From positions 3,868,501 to 3,932,500 of the forward strand of contig OZ004598.1 in the NCBI GenBank assembly GCA_963924555.1: a stretch of 64,000 nt of DNA. The letters run 5' to 3'. Below the pieces are notes generated by a model. That model searched no databases and was not told the origin of the DNA. It saw nothing but the letters and a program-made list of their open reading frames with translations. Shown in pieces: positions 1 through 10,993 of the stretch. Position 1 is the first letter of the stretch. Each line of letters starts with the position of its first letter. This DNA comes from Crambe crambe. Taxonomy: Eukaryota; Porifera; Demospongiae; Poecilosclerida; Crambeidae. The position numbers and the translations under genes are program-made.

Positions 1-16
1 AGATAATACTAATATT

Positions 17-2128
17 ATGGCTGAAACTACAATAAGGAAGATGGAAGAACAGCTCAATTGTGCCATCTGTCTGGACACCTATACTGACCCTAAGCTTCTC
101 CAGTGCTTCCACATCTACTGCAGGAAATGCCTTGTGAAACTCGTTGTCAGAGACCAACAGGGACAGCTCATCCTGACTTGCCCAACCTGTCGTCAGGCCA
201 CACCTGTTCCAGCCGATGGAGTAGCAGGTCTCCAGTCAGCATTTCAAGTCAACCCCTTGTTGGAGATTTTAGAATCACACAAGAAGACTAAAGATATGGT
301 AGCCAGTCTAGAGGAAGTGAAGAGTGACCCCATTCCTTTACCAGATATCACTTCTAACTGTTTGGAACACACAGACAAAGAACAAGAGCTTTACTGTGAG
401 ACGTGTGGTGACCTGATTTGTTTAAAATGTGCAATTAGGGGAGGCCAGCATGTCAATCATGATTACTTTCCTCTTGATGAAGCATTTGAGCGATACAAAG
501 GAGAAATTTCACCATCACTTGAGCCACTGGAGGAGAAACTGGTGGTTGTTAAGGAAGCACTGGGAAAATTGGATAAGCATTATGAGGAGATTTATGATTA
601 TCGAGAAGTTATCGAAGCTGACATACACAACACCATTAGACGACTCCATGAGACCCTTGATGTTAGAAAGACTGAGCTTATTGGCCAGCTACATGTAATC
701 ACTCAGGGAAAGTTGAAAGACCTTGCAGTCCAGAGGGACAAGATGGAGACCGTTCTGGCACAGCTGAGCAGCTGTCTGGATTTTGTTAAGGAGAGCTTGA
801 AGACTGAGAATCAGGGAGAAGTCCTAAGGATAAAGACTAATGTAGCAAGGCAAGTGAAGGAACTGACCACACCTTTCCCATCCGACATAATAGAGCCTAC
901 CGTGGAAGTTGACATGAAGTTTTCGTCATCACCCAACATGACTGCGATGTGTCAGAACTTTGGAGAAGTATTCACACTAGGATCACCTGATCCATCGAAA
1001 TGCAAGGTCACAGGTAGGGGATTGGAAGAAGCAGAGGTTGAAGAAAAGGCTAAAGTCGTCCTACAAGCTATCAATCTTCAAGGTGAGCCATGCATAAAAT
1101 CAATCGATTCAGTGCAGTGTGAGCTAGTATCTGAGATAACAGGTGCCACTGTGAAAGGCAATTCTGAGCACCTTGGACAGAACCGATATGAGATCAGCTA
1201 CTGTCCCATCGTGAAGGGGGAGAGCCGATTGAGCATCAAAGTTGAGAACACACACATCAGAGGAAGTCCGTTTAGTGTAAGGGTGAAATTGCCTGTTGAG
1301 AAACTAGGCACTCCTCTCCTGACTATTGAAGGAGTGGAAGATCCAAGTGGAGTGGTTGTCAACCAGAGGGGGGAGGTGGTGGTTACGGAATCTTACAAAG
1401 ATAGCGTCTCTATTTTTAGTCCCAGTGGTGAAAAACGTCAATCATTTGGCACACGAGGCTCGGATCAGGGACTGTTTGAAACTCCTTGGGGGGTAGCAGT
1501 GGACAGCAAGAATAATATCTTAGTGGCAGACATGAGCAATCATCGAATACAGAAGTTTACGTCAAGTGGCCGATTTCTCTCTGCAGTAGGTACAAAAGGC
1601 AAAAGGCCCCTTCAGTTCAAAAGACCTATGGACATTGCAGTTAACCAAAGCGATGATAAAATATATGTGGTGGACCGATTCAACTATCGCATCCAGGTTC
1701 TGAACTCTGACCTTACATTCTCCGGCATCTTTGGGAAGAAAGGCAGTGGGAGCGGTCGGTTTAGTAACCCACTCAGTATAGCCTGCGACAGCACTGGGAG
1801 AGTTTATGTCACAGACAGTCGTAACCACAATATCCAAGTCTTCACCCCTGAGGGACATTTCTTGAGAATGTTTGGGAAATTTGGTTATGAATCTGGTGAA
1901 TTTCACTGTCCTTGGGATATAGCAATTGATGCTAATGATCTGGTGTACGTCAGTGATTGTGGTAACCATTGTATCTCTGTCTTCACCTGTGAAGGTCAGT
2001 TTGTGACCTCATTTGGTTCGCTTGGAGTAGGGCCGGGGAAGTTTGCTTGTCCTTGTGGTGTGGCAGTGAATAGCTGTGGAGTCGTGTATGTGTGTGACCG
2101 AGACAACAATTGCATTCACCTGTTTTAA
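17..2128 (+). CDS. TRIM-NHL protein (RING, B-box, coiled coil, filamin-type domain, NHL repeats)
   Basis: A 703-aa uninterrupted reading frame in one exon. Residues 15-58 form a C3HC4 RING (C15, C18, C30, H32, C35, C38, C55, C58), which in this family is the E3 ubiquitin-ligase module. A B-box with CxxH and CxxC pairs follows at about 114-158, then a charged coiled coil to about 275, a filamin/ABP280-like domain at about 320-425 and about six NHL repeats from about 435 to the end (repeated D.....VYV.D..N..IQVF pattern). This is the TRIM2/TRIM3/TRIM71-type architecture. NHL propellers bind RNA or protein, so the likely role is substrate-directed ubiquitination or post-transcriptional control. 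The start is the first ATG of the frame and is followed directly by the RING. Only 16 bases of upstream sequence are visible. The lack of introns contrasts with the intron-rich genes nearby and suggests a retrocopy-derived or expanded family. Orthology to one vertebrate TRIM is not claimed. Confidence 0.92.
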   Translation: MAETTIRKMEEQLNCAICLDTYTDPKLLQCFHIYCRKCLVKLVVRDQQGQLILTCPTCRQATPVPADGVAGLQSAFQVNPLLEILESHKKTKDMVASLEEVKSDPIPLPDITSNCLEHTDKEQELYCETCGDLICLKCAIRGGQHVNHDYFPLDEAFERYKGEISPSLEPLEEKLVVVKEALGKLDKHYEEIYDYREVIEADIHNTIRRLHETLDVRKTELIGQLHVITQGKLKDLAVQRDKMETVLAQLSSCLDFVKESLKTENQGEVLRIKTNVARQVKELTTPFPSDIIEPTVEVDMKFSSSPNMTAMCQNFGEVFTLGSPDPSKCKVTGRGLEEAEVEEKAKVVLQAINLQGEPCIKSIDSVQCELVSEITGATVKGNSEHLGQNRYEISYCPIVKGESRLSIKVENTHIRGSPFSVRVKLPVEKLGTPLLTIEGVEDPSGVVVNQRGEVVVTESYKDSVSIFSPSGEKRQSFGTRGSDQGLFETPWGVAVDSKNNILVADMSNHRIQKFTSSGRFLSAVGTKGKRPLQFKRPMDIAVNQSDDKIYVVDRFNYRIQVLNSDLTFSGIFGKKGSGSGRFSNPLSIACDSTGRVYVTDSRNHNIQVFTPEGHFLRMFGKFGYESGEFHCPWDIAIDANDLVYVSDCGNHCISVFTCEGQFVTSFGSLGVGPGKFACPCGVAVNSCGVVYVCDRDNNCIHLF

Positions 2129-3314
2129 TCTTCTATTAAATTCTTCATCGACAACTATACGTAATAATAACAACAACAACAACAACAATAAGTTAAAAGT
2201 ACAAGCAATTGTCAATATTTTGCTACTTTTGAATGAATTTTTTTTTTTGAGAATTGATACTCATAATAATAATGAACAAAATAATGGTTAGTAAAGAAAT
2301 GCATCGCTTTAGTCTCACCTACACATGGATAGCCAAGACTAGCAGACATAACAGTATAGCAGACATGGAAGGGTCTTCCCTATGATTGTGATAATACTTT
2401 GTGTGTATTGCTTATGGAGAATCACATGTTCATGTTGCCCCTTTCCCAGGCCTATTGTTCTTTTCAAGGGCAACAAGTAGAAAAATAGTTAGTCTGTTAT
2501 GTCATTTGGTGTTGTTGTTTTTTTCAAGCGTAACCGATATACCAAGTAGAGCAGCATGCACCACTTGTTACACCTATTGGTCTACTAAGTGCATTACATT
2601 ATTATGGGAGTGTGATGATGACCTCTGACCCTCTGCAAACTTAGCTTTTAGTAGTGACAACCATTAAAGATAATGATGTGAGTTAGTTATGATAATAATA
2701 GTTATGGGGTAGGGTGTAAAAGTATCTTTGGTCGTATGGGGGAGTGGTGGAGGTGCAGTATAAGGATGACAATGTGTGGGTGGACTGGACTACTGGACTA
2801 GACTACTGGACTGGACTAGCTACTGGACTCACTAGAAAATCGCTCGTTATTGCAGAACAATTAAGGCTTGAACATGACTCAAGTCTAGATATATAGTTGA
2901 GACTGACTGTCGTGACAGCTCTGCATGTCTGCTAGCGTACTGCACACAAAATTTGAAGCACACGCAAACTAGCCTGACAAAAAACTGCTGGTTGAAATTG
3001 CTTTTGCAGGGTGCTATGGTTATGGCGTTGAAATGGGTATGTACATCTAAAGCTCCAGTCAGGAAATAAAAATCAGGGGGGGAAGTGCAGAGTACATTTC
3101 TCTTACTAGCTGCTCCAAAATCAATGGTGCAGTCTATCAGCAATTCACTTGCCCCTGTATTAATTTTTTATCAAAGCAATTTACAACTACAATTACAATT
3201 AATAACTGACTAGATACTCACCTGAACCACATAATGCCTGTGCACACCGGTTAGCAGATAAAAAATACTGCTGGCGTAGGAAGCTAGCTAGCTGATGACA
3301 TTGATCCTACTATA

Positions 3315-3440
3315 CTAGCTACTCACCCATTGAGAATCTAAATGCTGTTCAAAAAAATCCTAGTCAGGTCTCGAGAATGAGTGACTTCTTGCTGCCAGAC
3401 CATTAGTCTGGTGTAGCCACACCCCCGAGTGCAAAGCATG
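3315..3440. repeat. Dispersed repeat, second copy near 16995-17130
   Basis: Starts with a CTCACCC.TTGAGA block and continues through TCAGGTCTCGA.AA.GAGT to TGCTGCCA.A.CATTAG. The same order of blocks recurs at about 16995-17130. The copies are diverged and I could not define termini, so the class is unknown. Confidence 0.5.
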
Positions 3441-4702
3441 AGGTGGTCTGGAAACATTCAGTTATAGAAAATCTGCTACTGCATGAATATCATTATTGAC
3501 GCAGGGCAGTGCACTGCAGTGGTGTTGGTTGGTCTGTTGTGTACACTATGGTTCACACTGTGGTTAGGTAGCATTTTTGTAATATTACCTTTCATATAAC
3601 CCTCTACACATAAACCCTTCAGGAACCACACTCATCCAAATCACAGACTTAACAGTGGGAGCACATGCAAGCATCAAGGAGCCTTCTGACAGCCCTGTCA
3701 TACTTCTTTTCCACAACCATAGCAGATATACAATCATTTTGTTGATTATTAATATTACACTGCAGAATATAACCACGTGTTGTTTGATTACTTACTGCCA
3801 TGACCACAAGCTGACCATAATGGAAATTCCAATCTGACAACTCAAAGCATTGTGTTACCAGACTACCAGCCATTACACATCCGAGATAAAAAGGACATCC
3901 ACTAAATGAAGCCAGAATTCGTACTGCTCACATCATATCATGTGACATATCTGTACATGCCCAGACATTAATTGGCCACACCCATAATTACTTACTAAAC
4001 AAGCGTGCAATGAAATTATGAACAAGCAAATAACACTGAAAGCACATCATATAGGAGGACTGCTTTTCAAAGCAATGGATTATAATTGGGTACTTTTTTA
4101 AACCAGTCATCTCTATTTTATTTAGAATTTCTTTTTTTGAAGTAATGAAGATAGAGATAAAGATAGAGATGAAACATGGATTCAGGTAGCATGAGAATAA
4201 GAGACACTATAGGTATATACTAACTTCAGTGTTGTTTTAGTTGACTAAAACTATTAACTAAATTCACCTATTTTAAGTCAAGTAGATACACAAATAAGTA
4301 ATTAAATCTATAACTCAAATATTTCAAGTAGACTGAGATTAGCAAATATGTCATTGAGCAAGTCAGTATGCACCTAGCTAGCTAGCTGACATGCATGCAT
4401 GTGCACTTGACATCATAATTCACTGTACGGCCACGTGCATGACATTGCTTAGTCAGCATAAGTAAGTACCAGTGCCACCAACATGCTATCAGGCTATTTT
4501 AGTGACCAGAGATTAGCCAAGTAAGTTTAGTATTTTAAATAGCATAATTTTTTACAGCCTTTACTGGTGTTATGTATGTACCATAGTGTTGCAGCAATCA
4601 TCCACAGGCTTTATTTTGAGTGCCTAGGGTTTCAATAATCAACCACAACACTCTGGGTATCGAGATACCAGCCTCGGGAGAAAGTTGACTTGTAAATAGC
4701 CC

Positions 4703-4750
4703 CTCTTTGATCAATCAATTGTCACAGCACCCTGGATGACAGCAAATACA
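4703..4750. repeat. Short dispersed repeat shared with 34980-35030
   Basis: The block TTGA.CAATCAATTGT, then CACCCTG..TGACAGCAA, occurs here and again at about 34980-35025, just downstream of the second TRIM-NHL gene. Two diverged copies of an unclassified repeat. Confidence 0.5.
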
Positions 4751-5289
4751 GAGATACATCACAGTTAGTAAAGGGTTGGCCACGCCAGACGATAATACTA
4801 GGATCAAATAGGTCTGATAATGAAGTGCCTTTGGTAAAGGATGATAGCGTAGGTGTAATTGAATCTGAAATAAGATGGTGGTGAAAAGGTGATGGTGACC
4901 AGATGAAAATGGCGATTTCACTAGCCAAATAATTATATTCTCCCTACGATTCTGAAATAAAATCTCACCTTCCTTCACATTATCCATTGTAACTATGTAG
5001 GCAGAATTTAAGCGAAGCTATACCCTTTTAACAAATATGCACATCATAGATTGCATATATACAAGGTTATAAAAATGATAATCAGCACGACGCAAAAACT
5101 AAAAAAATAGCAATTAGAGTTAGACTCGATCAGCTAATGGATACGAAAGAGTGACAGCAAGCTGGTTAAAATATTTTTGTAATAATGTCTTTTTTTTTTA
5201 AAATGATACTATTGTAGTGATGTCAAACAATTTTTCTTATAGTAGCCAGAGTACTACATATAAAAAAAAAGAATAAATATTATACTATT

Positions 5290-6560
5290 TTCTGCTGTTA
5301 CAGGCACCTCAACAATCATAGAAAATATCACACGCCATCTTCTATTTCCTGCCATTGCTCAGAAAATAGTAGTTCAGTGAGACAAGCAGGACATTTTCTG
5401 TAGCTTATGTAGCTCAAGTCAATTACAACCCTTACCCAATATACTACAGACCACCACAACCCTAGCCTAAAATGCCAACTGCATTTGATATTGCATTGCT
5501 AGATACTAGGTTAGCATCTTCATTTCTTCTACAAGGTACAGTTACCAGAAGAAGAAATTACTTACCAAGTAAAAAAAAAAAGTTATGTAAATAATGCAAC
5601 TCTTAAAGGCACTCTAGAGCTTTATTCTTCCAATCTCAGTACTTACTACATCATACCAGAGCTTCTAGTTCTCAGCCATTGCTGAGAAAACACAAATACA
5701 TAGTTCAGTGAGGCCAGCAGGACACCATTTTCTTTTCTCTACTCGTAGATTGACATTGTGCAATTTGAACCTATGATCCTAGATCCTATGTTGGACTATA
5801 GAAGAAAAGCTTCAAATGTAGCACTAAAGCTAGCCAGTCAGCCATGAAAGCTTTGTGCATGGAGAATCCAGCAGCATAGAGTCATGTGGAAAATCACTAA
5901 AACTAAGCTAGCTGTCTACTGATTCAGCAATATTGCATCATGTGTCATGGAAAATTACTGAGAGATTACAAATCCACCGACTCATGGGGGATTTTTGGCA
6001 CATGCGCAAACAGTGGGTACCAGGCTCTTGTCTGCAAAATTTTAGAGCCTGGGGACAAGGCTAGTATGAGGTTGGCCCTTGATTCATACCAAGTGACAAA
6101 GTTTAGAGCTTAAGTAGAAATACTTCAAATATATCACTAAAGCTAGTTAGTCAGCCATGGAAGCTTGTGCATGGAGAATCCAACAACAGAGAGTCATGTG
6201 GAACTAAGAAACTACACTACCTTCGGTACCTTATTGCTCTTCTCTAGGCTTTAGTTGGTGCTCTCTAGCACCAGGGAGCGAGAAACTGTAGCTTCTCTCT
6301 ACTTTGAAACTCTGCCCCTTTCAAAGGCATGACCGGAAATAATGTTCACATTGCTTATTCTCTAAAACCTCAAGATCATTTTTCTACTTGGTATGTGGTT
6401 GCCCTTGAAAATTACATATCAAGTAGAAAAAAATTATTATTTGCAATGTGTCTTATGCCTTATTTTTTCCATGTCATACTTAGTACTATGATGAAAGAGC
6501 CAAAAATTATATGCCATCTTCTCTTTCTCAGCCATTGCTCAGCAAACACAGATAGTTTAG
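5290..6560. repeat. Cluster of one dispersed repeat family
   Basis: Several diverged copies of a composite repeat. Recognisable blocks are 'agccattgctgagaaaac', 'agttcagtgaggccagcagg', 'tttgtgcatggagaatcc' and 'ttgctcttctctaggcttta', followed by a stretch with TTTGAAACTCTG. The same blocks in similar order recur at about 9950-10760, 43755-44260 and, reversed, at about 26985-27140 and 30915-30985. No coding capacity was seen, so a non-autonomous transposon family is likely. The boundaries are approximate. Confidence 0.65.
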
Positions 6561-6758
6561 TGAGCCAGCAAAATGGAACACCATTTTTTTCCTAGCTGTG
6601 TAATTAGACGGATGTCACATACTAACATGTAATATCGGCGACCCTTACCCAATACATTGCCTACTGTATACAGCAAATATTTCAAATGAGAAAAAATGTG
6701 AGATTTAACTTGCAGATTATCATCCTTGACATTATCAATATTCACGGGTTAGCCCACT

Positions 6759-6896
6759 ACTGATGGCTGTCTCTAGTTCTTAGCTCTTCTTTTTCAGTTT
6801 TTCACCTGAATAGCTTAGCTAGCTGGCACTGATGGCTGTCTCTAGCTCTTAGCTCTTCTTTTTCAGTTTTTCACCTGAATAGCTTAGCTAGCTGGC
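6759..6896. repeat. Two-copy tandem duplication of 69 bp
   Basis: Two almost identical 69-bp units lie head to tail (6759-6827 and 6828-6896), each from ACTGATGGCTGTCTCTAG to AGCTAGCTGGC. The few differences indicate a recent local duplication. Confidence 0.85.
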
Positions 6897-7322
6897 TAAG
6901 GCTCACTTTTCACTTTTGTTTGCAGCTTTTACTGACAAAGATGGCACAGTTTCTGACAGACGACCTCTTGGATCTGATAGAGTTGATAGTGCTGGTTTCA
7001 AGTAACGCAGTAAGACCATTGCTATAGCTTACATAGATCGATCTAACTCCTGCAAACTAGCCACGTGTTCTATAGATGACCCCACCCACAGTAAGTGATA
7101 TTGATTTCTCTTATTTTGCGAGTGAAAATTTCAAGAAATTTGTTCCATGCAAATTCAAGCCTTGTTACTCAGGTAAACTCGGAAGTATTTGAATGGTTTG
7201 CATCATCAGTTAGAAAGCTACATAACTTGGTGCCAACAAGGAATTCATAGCCTTCTTGCAAACTTGGTTTCTTAACTCCCAAGAAATATTTCTTGTCCTA
7301 AACACTGAAGTTTACTCTTTAA

Positions 7323-8362
7323 AGGGTAACTGACATGAAAAAATTATTTCTCAGTTTATTACATTTTTGGGTTGTTTTGTATGCCTACATTACTGGGAAG
7401 AAATATGAGAAGCATTGGTGGAAGTCTCACTGAGAAAATAGCAGTAGAAGTTGGCCATTTCATTTATATCCTGTTCGGGGCGGGGCTTACTTGTGATGTC
7501 ATAGAGGGAACTCATTGTACAATCTCTATTGAAAATAATACAAATGTTGGAGTCTGTGTTTCACATAAGGTTTGATACTTCCATTCCAAAGTTTACACTA
7601 ACAAATGCTAGGGTATGTTAAAGGCTGTAACAAAATTTAAAGTCCATGCCTCTGATCAAAGGTGAGCTATCCTTCACTACATACAAGATGTAAAAACAGG
7701 CTTTCTGAGCTGAGGCCAATCTAAGTATGCTGTAGGTAGGGGCCTAAAAGTCTTAGATAGACTTACTGGAGTATGTGTGAGCTGTCTTAGATATGTGTGA
7801 GCTATACAGCACAAAGATGATGCCTAATGGCTAGGCTAGCTGGCTAGTCAGCTTGTATGCTTAGTTTGACAACCAGTAGGTATGATGCCTTGTGCTGTAT
7901 AGCTCACACATGCTCCAGTAAGTCTATCTGAGAATTCTAGCCCCCTACCTACAGCATGATAAGCTGGTCATCAGCTCTGAGAGCTTGTTTCTACATTTTG
8001 AAGTGATTCTTTGGATATCTCACCTTTGGTAATAGTCATGAACTTCAAATTTTGGTATAACTTTTAGCATACTCTAAGATTAACTTGTGCAAAGTTTGGA
8101 GGGAATACACTGAACCATGTGTGAAATACAGACTCCAGCATTTGTATTATTTTCAATAGAGATTGTACAATGAGTTCCCTCTATGACATCACAAGTAAGC
8201 CCCGCCCCAAACAGGATGTAAATGAAATGGCCAACTTCTACTGCTATTTTCTCAGTGAAACTTCAACCAATGCTTGTCATATTTCTTCCCAGTAATGTAG
8301 GCATACAAAACAACCCAAAAATGTAATAAACTGAGAAATAATTTTTTCATGTCAGTTACCCT
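7323..8362. mobile_element. Fold-back (long inverted repeat) element with TTAA target duplications
   Basis: About 1040 bp. Both ends read AGGGTAACTGACATG inward and are flanked by TTAA (7319-7322 and 8363-8366). The arms are long: about 7323-7790 pairs with about 7895-8362 over most of their length, with mismatches and small indels, around a short spacer near 7830-7890. TTAA duplications are typical of piggyBac- and Kolobok-type elements (family knowledge). No transposase frame is present, so it is a non-autonomous derivative. The superfamily assignment is inference. Confidence 0.8.
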
Positions 8363-8366
8363 TTAA

Positions 8367-9949
8367 GCTAAAAGCACTGTAGAGTTTACACTAATAGTCA
8401 TCATCAAAAGAATATCAATAACAGTCCCTAGTTACAGTCATTTTGCATAACCTCTAGGTTGAGTATGAAGAGCCAGATAAGGTGATTTTTTCATCACATC
8501 AACTTACAGTCACTGATCCATTCATGCACGTAAATGAAGCATAATTATTCTACAGCCAGGCATATTCTCAAGACAGATGTAAGCTTTTATGATTCTTTAT
8601 GGCTACCACTGAGTGGATCCTCAGGAAAATGATTTACAAGTTTAAATAACTTAGAGCAGAACTTTCTATTATAATTATCTCAGGGCACTGCATGAAGGGC
8701 AAGAAAGGGTGGTAACTTGATTATTATGAATGGAGGCTACCCTATAGAAATACCAGGTCCTTTCTATAACAGGTGGATAACATACACTCCAGAATTTCCT
8801 CATCGCATCGAGTTGCAGTCACTGATCCTCTCATTCACACCACCAAAAACTCAGCATACTCCACAGCCAAAGACTCTAATGTAAGGCACTACATTGGCCC
8901 ATTCACTAATGACAGTCACATTGATAAGACACCTCTGTATTCACGAGTTCTGACACTCCATTGAATGATCTCACCATTAAAACATGTTGGTGAATTCGTA
9001 ATAAGACATTAAGAGTGTAGCTGTATCATGTATAACATTAAGACCTAAAAATTGTGCAAACAATAACTATTGATAGCAGGTGTTATTGTTGGCATAATTA
9101 TGCAGGCTATATACGAGGAGATTCATCCAGCTGGTACATCTGAAGAGGGACACATCCCACACACTTGAATATTAGAAGGAAAAAAAAACATTGCATATAT
9201 AATTATATGCTACGTTGAGGTTATTATTCATAATAATATTATTATTGCTGCTCTCTAGTAATTTTGGGAAAACAAAGTTTTTGACATTTCCTTCAGAGAT
9301 GAATGAATGCAGCTACATATACAATAACTGGATATTTCAATTTCAAAAAGCAAGCTTCTGATATTAAAACATTGACCAGCCTTTATTATTATGGTCCTTT
9401 TCCCCAAAGTACTATCATTCAGCATAATAATAAAAAATACATTCACATTAATTTTAATAATAGTCTTAAAGACAAGACCTACTTTGCCATTTCCAACCTT
9501 GTGGTCATGAATTTTTATACTCATCATATAAATAGCCATCAAGAATTAATTTTAGCAAAAGTAAACCAAAATCACTAAGTAAACAGTTAAACATCATGTT
9601 ATCATGTTTTAACACAACTATAGCTTAGAACATACAATAGTAGACTCTCTTAGAATCCTGCATATACAAAAAAAAAAAATTAATCATTTCAAGATTACTG
9701 ATAAGCATGCAAGGGATTTCATTTCACTCTCAATAGAGGTCTAACCACTCAAAATATTGGGCTCAGTCTTAACACATCAGTCAGAGGCATGCTCATTTCT
9801 CCCCCTACCTTTTGAAGTCATCATTTTGGTACAGTTGACAAGGCGTATTTGCAAGCTGTATTGGAAGATACATACAGGACACTTAAATTTCATAAAAATA
9901 TTTTTTGAGGATTCCAGTCTACCATACCAAGTAAAAAGTTTTAAAAAAA
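8367..9949. other. Intergenic stretch with a weak internal duplication
   Basis: Between about 8450-8600 and 8765-8900 there is a diverged direct duplication (both contain a CATC.CAT..A.TT.CAGTCACTGATCC block). Frames at 9255-9542 and 9303-9578 overlap on opposite strands in AT-rich sequence and look fortuitous. No gene is supported. Confidence 0.5.
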
Positions 9950-10760
9950 ATCAATTTCTGCTCTTACAGGCACTCTAGAGCTTTACTCTTCTCTTTATTA
10001 CTATCATACTAGAGCCAAACGTTGTATGCTATATTCTAGTTTTCAGCCATTGCTGAGAAAACACTGATAGTTCAGTGAGGCCAGTAGGATGACATTTTCT
10101 TTTCTCTACTTATCATAGGTACATAGATTGACATTGTGAACCAGCTTATGATTCTAGATCCTAAAGTTTAGAGCTTAGACTAAGGAGAAAGGCAAGTCAT
10201 AAAAGCTTTGTGCATGGAGAATCCAGTCATGTAAAAAATCACTAAAATCAAGGTAGGCTTTCCAACTTCAGGGGCGGATCTAGCCCTTGAAATTGACAGT
10301 CTTCCACACCATGTACCAGTGGTAAATCAGTTGCGCGGGGAAATTTATCTGACCACGCCCACACATTTGCTCAGCCACGCCCATTTTGAAGTTGATTGAT
10401 GAAGAATTCTGATGGCCCAGCTATCTAATATTGTAAAGCTTCAGCTGTAGTCTGTAGCTGTAGCCTGTAGCTAGCTGCTAGCAATAGGCTGAAACCTAAT
10501 CAAATGCGGAGTGTAAAATCAGTCTGCGTACGCGCTGACGATCTTTACCTAATAACAAAAATATTGACCATCTTCCGGAACACGGAAGAAGACTGGCTAA
10601 ATCTGCCCCTGAACTTCGGTATACCTTGTTGCTCTTCTCTAGGCTTTAAGTTGGCACTTTGCAGTGCCGGGGAGCAACTTCTCTCTAGCTCTGGCTCTAC
10701 TTTGAAACTCTGTCCTTTGCGCGTGCATGACCAGAAATAATGTTCATGTTGCTTTTTCTC
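9950..10760. repeat. Dispersed repeat family copy
   Basis: Carries the same ordered blocks as the cluster at 5290-6560 (AGCCATTGCTGAGAAAAC, TTCAGTGAGGCCAG, TTTGTGCATGGAGAATCC, TTGCTCTTCTCTAGGCTTTA). The middle is interrupted by unrelated sequence at about 10250-10600. Confidence 0.6.
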
Positions 10761-10993
10761 TAGAAAATTAAAATGCTAATATCTACTTGGTATGCGGTTG
10801 CATTTCATGGCTGACCTAGCTTTAGTTGAAGTCCTTTCTACTTTTGTCTAACCTCTAAAAGTTTAGTTCAAGGATCATAGTTTTGATTAGTACAATTAAC
10901 CTGGATGACCTCATACTTGTCCAGGACTGCCGGGTTTCAGTCACAATTTTATGTGGCATACAGTACTAGCTAGATACTGATTCAAGTATGTAG

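Larger units (their letters stand above)
2129..7318. other. Gene-poor, repeat-rich intergenic stretch
   Basis: I see no supportable coding exon here. It starts with the 3' flank of the TRIM-NHL gene, including an imperfect (AAC)n run at about 2166-2190. It then holds many diverged dispersed repeats, described separately. Longer open frames (for example 4715-4987 minus) have no recognisable domain. A short ATG frame at 6941-7003, followed by a GTAAGA-like donor, could be an isolated first exon, but I found no partner exon. Confidence 0.6.

Noticed and set aside
6941..7003. Possible first exon starting MAQFLTDDLLDLIEL
   Set aside because: An ATG and a GTAAGA-like donor exist, but no downstream exon in phase was found before the fold-back element.
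9255..9578. Overlapping frames on both strands
   Set aside because: AT-rich sequence with opposite-strand overlap and no motif.
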